64,000 bases of DNA from UBA4416 sp040389965. Lineage in GTDB: Bacteria; Bacteroidota; Bacteroidia; B-17B0; Aurantibacillaceae. Made by a program: the position numbers and the translations under genes. This document shows, piece by piece, positions 23,599 through 32,971 of the stretch (position 1 is the stretch's first letter; each line of letters begins with the position of its first letter). Location: contig JAZJZF010000024.1 of the NCBI GenBank assembly GCA_040389965.1, forward strand, positions 1-64,000. Reading direction: 5' to 3'. The notes under the pieces are model-generated. The model had not been told where the DNA came from. It searched no databases and saw only the letters and a list, made by a program, of their open reading frames with translations.

Positions 23599-25002
23599 TT
23601 GAAAAAACAACTGTTTATATTTGCCTTTTTTCTTTCGCTGGTATCCTGCAGAACTTATTACGATAAGGTTTTAGGCTATCATGCCGATTTAAACAGAGGC
23701 AATTATAAAGCAGCGGAAAGAGATCTTTTAAATACCCGTTTTCTAAAACTTAAGCGTAATGAGATCCTTAATTATTTAGAACTCGGAAAAGTAATGCATT
23801 TGCAACATCTATACGATTCCAGTAATTACTACTTTAATAAAGCCGATTTGTTAATGGAAGAAAAATCGGTAGTAGCCGACGTTTCTACTTCTGTATTAGT
23901 AAATGAAGCCATTACCCGCTACCATGGCGAAGATTTTGAAAGAGTGCTTGTAAATTATTATAAAGCCCTAAACTATCTTTATCTCAACTTAAATGAAGAT
24001 GCCCTGGTAGAAGCCAAAAGAATAAATATTCGTTTAAATGAGCTGGCCGATAAGCAGATAATGGATGGCCGCAAATACAAATCCGATGCTTTTGCCCATA
24101 CACTGCAGGGCATTGTTTATGAGCGTCTCCACGATTATAATAATGCATTTATCGCTTATCGTAATGCCTACGAGTTATACGTCAAAAATAATGGCACCGA
24201 ATACCTTGGTTCAGAATTACCTCAGCAACTAAAAATTGATCTGATAAACTCGGCACACAAATCGGGCTTTTATACTGAGCGCGACGAGTATTGTACAAAA
24301 TTTAATATGCCTTTCAATACAGTAAAAGATACCTCAAAAAACGAACTTTTGTTTATTTGGGAAAATGGCCTGGCACCGATAAAACAGCAACAGGACATTA
24401 TGTTGTTTTTGGTAAAAGGTGTTGGCGGGGACTTTGTGTTTTCTGACAAAAACGGCACCATCAACATTCCTTTTCCACTTCCCGAAAAACAAAAAAATAA
24501 TCCCGGCAGTCTTTCCGATTTAAACGTGATCAGAGTGGCCTATCCTACTTATGTTGATGTTCCTCTTTATTTTAATAGCCTAATTATACAAAACAACGGA
24601 AATTCCTTTTCGCCCGGTATGGCTGAAAACGTTACCTATATTGCCCGCGAAAACCTAAAAGAACGTTTCTTAAAAGAAATGACCCTTACCGTATCACGTA
24701 TTGCCTTAAAAAAATTAGCAGAAGCCGAATTAAAAAAGGAAAATGAAGCAGCAGGTGCTTTGCTTGGAATAGCCGGTGCTTTAGCCGAAAAAGCAGATAC
24801 CAGGAACTGGCAAAGCCTCCCTTCTTTTATTTCCTACACCCGTGTGCCTTTAAATAAGGGAGATAACACAATCAGTTTACAATTTACGGGAGTTAACGGC
24901 CAGGTTCTAACCAATACCATCACTGTAAATCCTAAATCAAACCTGGAAATTATTAATTACTCTACCCTTCAGCATTATCCTCCTGTATTGCTGAACAGGT
25001 AA
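23599..25002 (+). CDS. COG3014-family lipoprotein with TPR-like helices
   Basis: 467 residues from a TTG start (MKKQLFIFAFFLSLVSC), chosen because only this start gives the full signal peptide with lipobox LVSC. The N-terminal half is helical and TPR-like (LNRGNYKAAERDLLNTRF, YKALNYLYLNLNEDALVEAK, LQGIVYERLHDYNNAFIAYR). The C-terminal half is beta-rich with AGALLGIAGALAEKADTRNW and VPLNKGDNTISLQFTG. This layout matches COG3014 lipoproteins, which sit beside lpoB in gamma-proteobacteria. Function is not established; the conserved neighbourhood suggests envelope or peptidoglycan assembly. Confidence 0.8.
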   Translation: MKKQLFIFAFFLSLVSCRTYYDKVLGYHADLNRGNYKAAERDLLNTRFLKLKRNEILNYLELGKVMHLQHLYDSSNYYFNKADLLMEEKSVVADVSTSVLVNEAITRYHGEDFERVLVNYYKALNYLYLNLNEDALVEAKRINIRLNELADKQIMDGRKYKSDAFAHTLQGIVYERLHDYNNAFIAYRNAYELYVKNNGTEYLGSELPQQLKIDLINSAHKSGFYTERDEYCTKFNMPFNTVKDTSKNELLFIWENGLAPIKQQQDIMLFLVKGVGGDFVFSDKNGTINIPFPLPEKQKNNPGSLSDLNVIRVAYPTYVDVPLYFNSLIIQNNGNSFSPGMAENVTYIARENLKERFLKEMTLTVSRIALKKLAEAELKKENEAAGALLGIAGALAEKADTRNWQSLPSFISYTRVPLNKGDNTISLQFTGVNGQVLTNTITVNPKSNLEIINYSTLQHYPPVLLNR

Positions 25003-25124
25003 TATCCTGTTTTTTACTCCTTATTTCTTTATCGTTCCTCACTGTGCCGATGAATTTCGAACGCTTATAAAACCGCTGAAACAAAAACCCTGTAAAGCAT
25101 TATAATATCAAGTATATTTACAGG

Positions 25125-26369
25125 ATGGTATTTGCCCTTTTAAAAGAAAGCATTTTATTTGCATGGGGAGCATTAGTAGCAAACAAGCTACGAACGTTTT
25201 TAAGCCTGTTGGGTATTACCATTGGCATCTTTGCCATTATCACCGTATTCACCATTGTAGATAGTTTAGAACGCAATATTCGCGGCAGTGTGCAAAGTCT
25301 GGGCGATAATGTGGTATATGTTATGAAATGGCCCTGGACCTTTGGCCCCGATTATCCCTGGTGGAAATACATGAACCGTCCCGTGCCCGCTTATAAAGAA
25401 CTTGCCGAACTGCAACGCAAGTTAAAAAGTTCTGATGCCATTGGCTTTAGAATTGGTGCCCGTAAAACATTAAAGCATTTAAATAATACCGTTGAAAACG
25501 GAATCGTTTCGGGTTGGTCATATGGCTACGGACAGGTAAAAGCATTTGATATTGTAGAAGGCCGTTATTTTCGCGAAGATGAAGCTGAGGGCGGCTACAA
25601 CGTGGTTATTTTAGGAAATACGATTGCCGAAGGATTATTTCCTAACAACGAATATCCTATAGGCAAAACCATTAAAGTAGCAGGCAGAAGCTGCAAAGTA
25701 ATAGGCCTGTTTAAAAAAGAAGGCGAGAGTATGCTTGGTAACACAATGGATAACCAGGCCGTGGTTCCTTATAATTTTGCACGTTTGTTCATGGATGTAA
25801 AATCGGAGAACAGCGATCCTTTTATTGCCGTAAAAGCAAAGGCCGGTATAACAAATGCCCAGCTAAAAGATGAATTAACGGGTACCATGCGCAGTATAAG
25901 AGGCCTTAAACCTTTAGCCGATGATAATTTTGCTTTAAATGAAACCAACTTGCTCAGCAAGAACTTTGATGGCTTGTTTGATATTGTGGGTATAGCCGGC
26001 GCTATTATTGGTGGCTTTTCTATTTTAGTAGGCGGCTTCGGCATTGCCAACATTATGTTTGTATCTGTTAGGGAACGTACCAATTTAATTGGGATCCAAA
26101 AATCCTTAGGCGCTAAAAATTATTTTATCCTGTCGCAGTTTTTATTTGAAGCCGTGTTTTTATCTTTAATGGGAGGCGTGGTAGGACTCTTACTCATTTA
26201 CCTGCTCACGTTTGTAGCAAACGGGGCAATAGATATGGAAATTACCTTAACCCGTTCTAACATTATTTTAGGATTGACCATCTCTGTTTTAATTGGCATT
26301 ATCAGTGGCTTTATTCCGGCCTATGGTGCATCGCAGTTAGATCCGGTAGAAGCAATAAGAACCAATTAA
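25125..26369 (+). CDS. MacB/FtsX-type ABC transporter permease
   Basis: 414 residues. One N-terminal membrane helix (LRTFLSLLGITIGIFAIITVFTI region) is followed by a periplasmic MacB-type domain (~50-270) and three C-terminal helices (IVGIAGAIIGGFSILVGGFG, FLFEAVFLSLMGGVVGLLLI, LGLTISVLIGIISGFIPA). The conserved FtsX segments IANIMFVSVRERTNLIGIQKSLGA and ASQLDPVEAIR identify the type VII ABC mechanotransmission family, which exports lipoproteins, drugs or peptides rather than importing. No ATPase gene lies beside it, so the partner is encoded elsewhere. The next gene, 1 base downstream, is a small membrane protein. Confidence 0.9.
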   Translation: MVFALLKESILFAWGALVANKLRTFLSLLGITIGIFAIITVFTIVDSLERNIRGSVQSLGDNVVYVMKWPWTFGPDYPWWKYMNRPVPAYKELAELQRKLKSSDAIGFRIGARKTLKHLNNTVENGIVSGWSYGYGQVKAFDIVEGRYFREDEAEGGYNVVILGNTIAEGLFPNNEYPIGKTIKVAGRSCKVIGLFKKEGESMLGNTMDNQAVVPYNFARLFMDVKSENSDPFIAVKAKAGITNAQLKDELTGTMRSIRGLKPLADDNFALNETNLLSKNFDGLFDIVGIAGAIIGGFSILVGGFGIANIMFVSVRERTNLIGIQKSLGAKNYFILSQFLFEAVFLSLMGGVVGLLLIYLLTFVANGAIDMEITLTRSNIILGLTISVLIGIISGFIPAYGASQLDPVEAIRTN

Positions 26370-26370
26370 T

Positions 26371-26718
26371 ATGGCACAGGTTTTAAGACCAAAAATAATA
26401 AGCGTTATCAGTGTAATAGCCATCGTGCTTATTCTCCTTGCGTTTCCTATGCTGTTTATGCCAAGCATAAAGCATATGGGCGATTTTGTACCTATGGTAC
26501 TTGGCATTATTATTACCATGCAGTTCGTCTCTGTTATTGGCATATGGCACATGAAACGCTGGGGAGTGCAGTTGTTTATTATTATGTTCACGGTTAGGGT
26601 TATTACCTTTATGTACCTCGATATGCTGACTTTCCGGTTTTACTTTAATATTTTTTACTCGGTTATTTTTATCATCATTTTTTTAAGGCATTTTAAAAAA
26701 ATGGATACTAATCTTTAG
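26371..26718 (+). CDS. Small four-helix membrane protein
   Basis: 115 residues with about four hydrophobic segments (10-30, 38-60, 67-85, 90-108), basic ends and no signal cleavage site. It starts one base after the ABC permease stop and so is cotranscribed. No recognised domain. It may be an accessory subunit or simply ride in the operon. Confidence 0.65.
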   Translation: MAQVLRPKIISVISVIAIVLILLAFPMLFMPSIKHMGDFVPMVLGIIITMQFVSVIGIWHMKRWGVQLFIIMFTVRVITFMYLDMLTFRFYFNIFYSVIFIIIFLRHFKKMDTNL

Positions 26719-26733
26719 CATGCTTCTAAACCC

Positions 26734-27768
26734 CTAATTAAACTGCGCAAGCATCGATTTAAAATCTCTGAGCTCCATACTCTGCATCGATAACTGAACC
26801 ACGCTTGTATCGCCTAATATAACCTCCTGCTGCCCTACAATAGCCTGTTTCGTTTTCTCATTAATACGGTAAGCCAAAATAGTAGCTGCTTCTCCTGAAG
26901 GAATGCCTGTGAACTCTGTGGTAAAGTTTGTAAACTGGTTGCCCGGTAAAATCGATTTCATATCTTTAAAAATAAGGGCTACAAAGGTTTTTTCAACCGA
27001 ATCGGCCTTTACCAGCAGTTTAACCGGGTTTTTTGTTTCGTAAAAACGGTCGCAATTGATCCAGCCAAGTTTTGTCATGGTCATTAAATAAGTTTCTTCA
27101 TATTCGTCCCTTCCTTCTACTCTAAACGATTCCACAGGGCCATCATAGTCTCCTAAAGGTAGTTTCTCTGCCGATTCAGAATTATCCAGCGTTAAACTGC
27201 CGTTTAGGCTCCAATCAACGATCCCGTCTTTTAACTTGCCTGAAAAAGATTTCATTTTAGTGTCCGATTCCGTTGCCGGCATTTTTATAGTTACACTTTT
27301 ACCGTGTTTTAACTTTAATTTTTCGCCATGGCATCTTGCTTCAATATACACCATGCCTGCAGAAGCCAGGGTTCTTTTATTATCTGAGGTTGTAAGTCCC
27401 GACGCTATAATATCCGACATTGTATAAAACTCTGTGACATATACCGCCACCTGCGTGCATTTTATACAGCTCCCGTCTTCATATACAAAGGCATTGTCCG
27501 GAAACCGAATAACCGTTCCTTCTTTACAATAAATAGCGGCAGGGTTACCGGCATCAATCATGGTTTCCTCCGAAGGCTTTGTAGACAGTGCATTGTAAGC
27601 ATTGAGCGAATACCCTGTAAATTTATAATTCAGCGGATTAGGCTTTGTTTTCCGGAACGACAGCCATTCGACATAGTAGCCGGACATGTATACGCGTTTT
27701 TGGATAGTACATGAAAAACATCCTGAAAGGAGTATGCACCATGCCATGGTTCGTATAATTATTTTCAT
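26734..27768 (-). CDS. Hypothetical lipoprotein/exported protein
   Basis: 344 residues. The N-terminus MKIIIRTMAWCILLSGCFSC has two possible lipoprotein Cys residues (LLSGC, Cys17; and SC, Cys20). The body holds beta-rich segments resembling a ZU5-like or 'G-rich' surface domain: EGTVIRFPDNAFVYEDGSCI and VYVTEFYTMSDIIASGLTT are the pattern seen in Bacteroidetes proteins annotated as OmpA-associated or hypothetical. GKSVTIKMPA and SGKLKDGIVDWSL follow. Convergent with the small membrane protein (15-base gap). Function unknown. Confidence 0.65.
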   Translation of the reverse strand: MKIIIRTMAWCILLSGCFSCTIQKRVYMSGYYVEWLSFRKTKPNPLNYKFTGYSLNAYNALSTKPSEETMIDAGNPAAIYCKEGTVIRFPDNAFVYEDGSCIKCTQVAVYVTEFYTMSDIIASGLTTSDNKRTLASAGMVYIEARCHGEKLKLKHGKSVTIKMPATESDTKMKSFSGKLKDGIVDWSLNGSLTLDNSESAEKLPLGDYDGPVESFRVEGRDEYEETYLMTMTKLGWINCDRFYETKNPVKLLVKADSVEKTFVALIFKDMKSILPGNQFTNFTTEFTGIPSGEAATILAYRINEKTKQAIVGQQEVILGDTSVVQLSMQSMELRDFKSMLAQFN

Positions 27769-28030
27769 GTGATACGTTTTAGTGGGGTTCGTAATTTTTT
27801 ATAATGAATCTACCCTCAAAAAGACACAGACCTCAACATTAAAAATTGAACTAATGGGTCTTTTTTGCTTTAAAGCCACACTCGTTCATCGCTGTTATCC
27901 GTTAATTAATCTGAAAATCCGATTTAACCGTCAAATTGTTTTGTTTTATTCAAAATTTTAATTATATCTTTATAATGCGGTACATGAAAACCATTTACTC
28001 AGCAAAACATACATTTTAATCATCAAAACC

Positions 28031-30235
28031 ATGGTTGCAGAAGTTGAAACCCATAATTTACTTGAGCCCCTAAAAGCGTTTTTTGGCTTTGGAGGATTCA
28101 AAGGAAATCAGGAAGCTATTATCAATAATATCCTCAATAAACAAGATACTTTCGTTATTATGCCCACTGGTGGTGGCAAGTCGCTATGCTACCAGTTGCC
28201 GGCAATTATGAGCGAAGGAACAGCTATCATTGTTTCTCCTTTAATAGCCTTAATGAAAAACCAGGTAGATGCCATTCGTGGGTTCAGCAACGAAACCGGA
28301 ATTGCCCACTTTTTAAACTCATCGCTTAATAAGTCGGAAATTGCTACCGTAAAAAAAGACGTTTTATCAGGTAAAACCAAGCTATTATATGTAGCTCCGG
28401 AAACACTGAATAAAGAAGATAACATTGAGTTTTTCTCTGAATTCAAAATTTCATTTTTTGCCATTGACGAAGCACATTGTATTTCGGAATGGGGGCATGA
28501 TTTCCGCCCCGAATACCGTCGTTTGCGCCCTATTATTGATAAATTAGGTTCTGTGCCGGTAATGGCCTTAACAGCTACAGCTACCCCTAAAGTACAACAG
28601 GATATTCAAAAAAACCTTGGCATGCTCGATGCCAAATTATATAAGTCGTCGTTTAACCGCGAAAATTTGTATTACGAGGTTCGCGCCAAGCAAAACGTTA
28701 TTAAAGAAATTATTAAATACGTTAAGCAAAACAACAATAAATCGGGAATCATTTATTGCTTAAGCCGTAAAAAAGTAGAAGAAATTGCTGAGGCACTAAA
28801 AGTAAATGGTGTTAAAGCGGCAGCCTACCATGCAGGCCTTGATGCTAAAGAACGGGCAAAAACACAGGATGGTTTCCTTATGGAAGATATTAATGTGATT
28901 GTAGCTACCATTGCCTTTGGTATGGGTATCGACAAACCGGATGTACGTTATGTAATTCACCACGACATTCCTAAATCGTTAGAGGGCTATTATCAGGAAA
29001 CCGGTCGCGCGGGACGCGACGGTGGCGAAGGAAACTGCCTTACTTTTTATAGTTATGATGATATCATGAAACTGGAAAAGTTCATGAAAGATAAACCTGT
29101 AAACGAGCAGGAAATTGGGAAACAAATGTTGTCTGAAACGGCTTCCTTTGCTGAAACATCTTCGTGCCGCCGTAAATTTATCTTACATTACTTTGGCGAA
29201 GAATTTAATGATGCCCGATGTAATGAGATGTGCGACAATTGCCGCCATCCGAAACAGAAATTTGAAGCACAAGAAGATCTTGAATTAGCGATTGAATGTG
29301 TTACTGAAAGTAAAGAGAAACATAAAGTAAAAGATATTATCAATATTTTAACCGGAACCTTGACCGCTACAGGCAAATCGTACAAACACGATGCTTTGGA
29401 AAGCTGGGGCAAAGGGATTGAGCATGACAAGGACGATAAATTCTGGAATGCGGTTCTTCGCCAGGCCATTGTTAACGGGTATCTTGCAAAAGATATTGAA
29501 AACTACGGCCTGGTAAAAATTACCGATAAGGGCAAAGATTTCCTTAAAAACCCTCACAGCATTAAATTTACACGTGATAACGATTTCAGTAATGCCGAAA
29601 GCGATCATGATGATGAGGTGGCGGGTGGAAAAGGTGGCGGTACCGACGAGGTATTATATGCTATGCTGAAAGACCTTACCAAAAAAATTGCCAAACAAAA
29701 CAATTTGCCTCCTTATGTTATTTTTCAGGAAACATCCTTGGAGGAAATGTCTATCAACTACCCTATAACTATGGAGGAGATGACAAAAATTACCGGAGTT
29801 GGCGCGGGTAAAGCTGCAAAATATGGTAAACCGTATATGGAACTGATTAAAAAACATGTGGATGAGAACGAGATCGAAAGGCCGAGCGACATGGTTATTA
29901 AATCGGTTGTCAATAAATCGGGATTAAAAGTATTTATCATTCAAAATATTGACAGAAAGGTAAGCCTGGAAGATATGGCCAAAAACAAAAATCTGAAAAT
30001 GAATGATTTGTTAACGGAAATAGAAACCATTGTTACATCTGGTACTAAGGTAAATATCAACTATTATATTGACCAGGTAATTGACGAAGATAAAAAAGAC
30101 GATATCTACGAATGCTTGCGTGAAGCGGAAACAGACGATATTACGGCTGTTTTAAATGAGCTGGGCGAAGACGAATACAGCGAAGAGGAAGTACGATTAA
30201 TGCGTATTAAATTTATCAGCGAATTCGGGAATTAA
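28031..30235 (+). CDS. recQ: ATP-dependent DNA helicase RecQ
   Basis: 734 residues; a 3'-5' helicase acting in recombination and fork repair. In order: helicase motif 0 (FGFGGFKGNQEAII), Walker A MPTGGGKSLCYQLP, DEAH box FFAIDEAHCISEWGHDFRPE, TATATPKVQQDI, motif IV-VI with FGMGIDKPDVRYVIHHD and QETGRAGRDGG; then the zinc domain (CRRKFILHYF, RCNEMCDNC), a winged-helix RQC region, an HRDC domain (about 540-605, LPPYVIFQETSLEEM). A C-terminal extension of ~120 acidic residues is longer than E. coli RecQ (~610). It is preceded by a possible -7 element TATCTTTA near 27965. Confidence 0.95.
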   Translation: MVAEVETHNLLEPLKAFFGFGGFKGNQEAIINNILNKQDTFVIMPTGGGKSLCYQLPAIMSEGTAIIVSPLIALMKNQVDAIRGFSNETGIAHFLNSSLNKSEIATVKKDVLSGKTKLLYVAPETLNKEDNIEFFSEFKISFFAIDEAHCISEWGHDFRPEYRRLRPIIDKLGSVPVMALTATATPKVQQDIQKNLGMLDAKLYKSSFNRENLYYEVRAKQNVIKEIIKYVKQNNNKSGIIYCLSRKKVEEIAEALKVNGVKAAAYHAGLDAKERAKTQDGFLMEDINVIVATIAFGMGIDKPDVRYVIHHDIPKSLEGYYQETGRAGRDGGEGNCLTFYSYDDIMKLEKFMKDKPVNEQEIGKQMLSETASFAETSSCRRKFILHYFGEEFNDARCNEMCDNCRHPKQKFEAQEDLELAIECVTESKEKHKVKDIINILTGTLTATGKSYKHDALESWGKGIEHDKDDKFWNAVLRQAIVNGYLAKDIENYGLVKITDKGKDFLKNPHSIKFTRDNDFSNAESDHDDEVAGGKGGGTDEVLYAMLKDLTKKIAKQNNLPPYVIFQETSLEEMSINYPITMEEMTKITGVGAGKAAKYGKPYMELIKKHVDENEIERPSDMVIKSVVNKSGLKVFIIQNIDRKVSLEDMAKNKNLKMNDLLTEIETIVTSGTKVNINYYIDQVIDEDKKDDIYECLREAETDDITAVLNELGEDEYSEEEVRLMRIKFISEFGN

Positions 30236-30257
30236 TTTTTTTGAATAGGTAATTCAT

Positions 30258-30308
30258 GAGGCCTGTAAATGCTGTCTTTGAGATTCTCAGACACTATTTA
30301 CAGGCCTC
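30258..30308. repeat. 51-nt long inverted repeat between recQ and the aminopeptidase gene
   Basis: Outer arms GAGGCCTGTAAAT (30258-30270) and ATTTACAGGCCTC (30296-30308) are perfect; inside, TGTCT/AGACA continues the stem with a small mismatch. No T-run follows on either side, so it is a strong hairpin but not a standard terminator. Confidence 0.75.
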
Positions 30309-30373
30309 TTGGTTATGAGCATATTTAAGTTAATAAAACATTACGTGGTTTATACCAAACCATTGATTTTTAG

Positions 30374-30381
30374 TATATTCG
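30374..30381 (+). promoter_or_regulatory. -7 promoter element of the M17 aminopeptidase gene
   Basis: TATATTCG (one mismatch to TAnnTTTG) only 5 bases before the ATG at 30387. It argues for the ATG start and for a very short or absent leader. Confidence 0.4.
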
Positions 30382-30386
30382 CAGGT

Positions 30387-31820
30387 ATGACTAGCATTGG
30401 CAAAAAAGCAAAATCCGAACAAAAAACAAGCCTTGTAATTATTGGCTCTACGTTTAAATCTAAACCAGACTACTTTTTAAGTAAAGAACAAGAGCACTAT
30501 ATTACTCAGGAAATTAAATCAAACGATAAAAAGTTTATCAGCCTTAACGCTTTAAACCGATTAATTTTTGTCATTGTTATTCCTGAAAACAAAAACCATT
30601 ATACCAATCTTGAGTTATTAAGAAAACATGGCGCAACGATTGCTGATGCTCTTAACGCCAATAAACACAAGGAAGTACAGTGTGTGAACGAAATTGGTGA
30701 AGCCGATTTTTCTTTAGCATTTGCCGAAGGAATTGCCCTGGCCAATTACCAGTTCATTAAACATAAGCCTACGGCTAAAAAACAGGTTAATACCTTAACT
30801 TCTGTTTTTGTGATCGATCAAAAAATTACGGCACAACACCTTTCTAATTTAAGCATCGCTGTTGATGCCACATTAAAAGCACGTGACCTTGTAAATGAAC
30901 CCGTAAATTATTTAAATGCTGTTGACCTTGCCGAAGCGTTTAAAACAATGGGTAAACAAGCCGGTTTTAAAGTAGAAGTATTTAATAAAGCAAAGATCAA
31001 GCAACTCAAAATGGGAGGCTTGTTGTCTGTAAATCAGGGTAGCGTTGATCCTCCAACGTTTTCGGTAATGGAGTATAAACCAAAAAATGCCAAGAACAAA
31101 AAACCCTATGTATTAGTTGGAAAAGGAGTGGTATATGATACCGGTGGCCTGAGTCTTAAACCAACTGCCAACAGCATGGATATGATGAAGTGCGATATGG
31201 CCGGTGCAGCAGCCGTGGGATGTACCATGTATGCCATCGCTAAAGCAAAATTAAATGTACACGTGATAGGCCTTGTGCCATCAACTGATAACAGACCCGG
31301 TTTTAATGCCTTTGCGCCCGGAGATATTATTGAAATGATGGACGGAAGTACCGTAGAAATGCTGAACTCTGATGCGGAAGGACGAATGATACTGGCTGAT
31401 GCCTTACATTATGCCAAACGCTATAAACCCGAACTGACTATTGATCTGGCTACACTTACAGGAGCTGCTGCCGCCGCTATTGGGCAATATGGCATTGTTT
31501 GTATGGGTAATGCTACCGATGAGCAAAAAACAAAACTAACGGTAAGCGGGCTGCGTATGCATGAGCGTTTAGTAGAGTTTCCGTTTTGGGATGAATACGA
31601 TGAATTGTTAAAATCTGATATTGCCGATCAAAAAAACCTGGGCGGCCCATATGGTGGTGCCATTACCGCAGGAAAGTTCCTTCAAAAATTTACAGATTAC
31701 CCTTACATGCACTTTGATATTGCCGGTCCGGCCTTTGTAACAGGAAAAGACAGCTATAGAGGAAAAGGTGGCACGGGATATGGTGTAAGATTATTGTTTG
31801 ATTTCTTTTCCAATTTATAA
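30387..31820 (+). CDS. M17 family leucyl aminopeptidase
   Basis: Cytosolic aminopeptidase with two metal ions, removing N-terminal residues from peptides. I take the ATG at 30387 (477 residues, MTSIGKKAKSEQK) rather than the TTG at 30309, because the extra residues are an unrelated hydrophobic stretch and a promoter-like TATATTCG lies in it. The catalytic half has VGKGVVYDTGGLSLKP, MKCDMAGAAAV and the family signature NSDAEGRMILADAL, which hold the metal ligands (Lys, Asp, Asp, Glu), and LDLATLTGA-type IDLATLTGAAAAAIG. Length is normal. The next gene starts directly at its stop codon. Confidence 0.93.
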   Translation: MTSIGKKAKSEQKTSLVIIGSTFKSKPDYFLSKEQEHYITQEIKSNDKKFISLNALNRLIFVIVIPENKNHYTNLELLRKHGATIADALNANKHKEVQCVNEIGEADFSLAFAEGIALANYQFIKHKPTAKKQVNTLTSVFVIDQKITAQHLSNLSIAVDATLKARDLVNEPVNYLNAVDLAEAFKTMGKQAGFKVEVFNKAKIKQLKMGGLLSVNQGSVDPPTFSVMEYKPKNAKNKKPYVLVGKGVVYDTGGLSLKPTANSMDMMKCDMAGAAAVGCTMYAIAKAKLNVHVIGLVPSTDNRPGFNAFAPGDIIEMMDGSTVEMLNSDAEGRMILADALHYAKRYKPELTIDLATLTGAAAAAIGQYGIVCMGNATDEQKTKLTVSGLRMHERLVEFPFWDEYDELLKSDIADQKNLGGPYGGAITAGKFLQKFTDYPYMHFDIAGPAFVTGKDSYRGKGGTGYGVRLLFDFFSNL

Positions 31821-32927
31821 GTGAAATTTTTTTCCTACATATTTTCTTTTTTTTACCTGACTGGCTTTTCTCAATCTGCAAGCGAATCGCTCATTGTAAT
31901 ACATTACGACGCCAGTAAAAAAGCGGAACTGGGTCAGTTTATTTACAAATATAACTATGTAAATAATGTATATGCCGGCCGCGAAAAAATTATGACGGTT
32001 ACCGGCCGTAAAAACGAAAAAGATTACGTGCGCTGCGACAAAGGCGATAATGTATTATACAAAGACCGTTACCTGATTTCGGGCATTGGAAACATTATTG
32101 ATCTAAAGGAGAAGAAGGTGTTATACGATGGATCTGCTAAACTGGTGCGTTGTTCTAACGACAGTATCATTTTTTTTACCAACGATATTTTTAAAGGAAA
32201 ATATTATTCTTACTACGACCTAAAGACCAATGTTTATAGCGAAATTAAGTCACTTACCTTTAAGCCTATTGCTGGCCAGGATGTAGAATTCGACAGAGCA
32301 AAATCTCCCTACAAGCTTTATTATTATCCGCAAAGCAAAGCAAAAGTTTTATTGATGGACGATGCAGGCCATGGCGGTGTAAGTGCTACCTCCAATAAAG
32401 TGTATGATATTCCTATTTACTGGATCGATAACGATAATTTTTTATTCCCAAATATTAAAATCACTGATCTGGAAGGTAGTATTGTTAAATACACCATCTC
32501 TACAAAAACAATCAAATCAATTGGTACATTTAACTCAACTGCTAAAGTTCTTCCTACTTACAAAATTGTTAAGGGAGCCAATACCATCGTAGAGTTTTAT
32601 TTTAAAGACAAGTTATTTCTGATTAACCCGGCAAAAGAAACCATGCTGCAAAGTTTTTACAAGGAATATGATGTTAACTTTTCTGTAGAAATGGAAGAGA
32701 AGCCCACAGGGCGTGGAATTTGGTACAAAGGCAAAGAAATAGGAAAAGACCATTTTGATATGAAGAATTTTAAATCGTCGGCAAATTATGCCGCCATTGT
32801 TAAGGAGATTGTCATGGGCGATGAATCTTATCAGCAGGGAATGTCTGTATACAATATTTACAAAGCCAAATGGGAACCGATAGATGGAGAGGAAGTGGCT
32901 TGTTTAATTGGCTGGATAAAACAATAA
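31821..32927 (+). CDS. Exported hypothetical protein
   Basis: 368 residues from a GTG directly after the aminopeptidase stop (no gap). Signal peptide FFSYIFSFFYLTGFSQSA. The mature part is beta-rich with repeated motifs such as NVLYKDRYLISGIGNIIDLK, LVRCSNDSIIFFTNDIF and NNDNFLFPNIKI-like strands, recalling WD40-like or beta-propeller proteins of Bacteroidetes, though no signature is certain. Coupled translation with the aminopeptidase suggests coordinated expression only. Function unknown. Confidence 0.65.
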   Translation: MKFFSYIFSFFYLTGFSQSASESLIVIHYDASKKAELGQFIYKYNYVNNVYAGREKIMTVTGRKNEKDYVRCDKGDNVLYKDRYLISGIGNIIDLKEKKVLYDGSAKLVRCSNDSIIFFTNDIFKGKYYSYYDLKTNVYSEIKSLTFKPIAGQDVEFDRAKSPYKLYYYPQSKAKVLLMDDAGHGGVSATSNKVYDIPIYWIDNDNFLFPNIKITDLEGSIVKYTISTKTIKSIGTFNSTAKVLPTYKIVKGANTIVEFYFKDKLFLINPAKETMLQSFYKEYDVNFSVEMEEKPTGRGIWYKGKEIGKDHFDMKNFKSSANYAAIVKEIVMGDESYQQGMSVYNIYKAKWEPIDGEEVACLIGWIKQ

Positions 32928-32971
32928 CCTTTATGTATTTGTCAGTTTAAAGCAATACAATAGCTCATAAG

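Noticed and set aside
30309..30386. N-terminal extension of the M17 aminopeptidase from TTG 30309
   Set aside because: The extra 26 residues are unlike the family, overlap the end of the long hairpin and contain a promoter-like element; ATG 30387 fits better.
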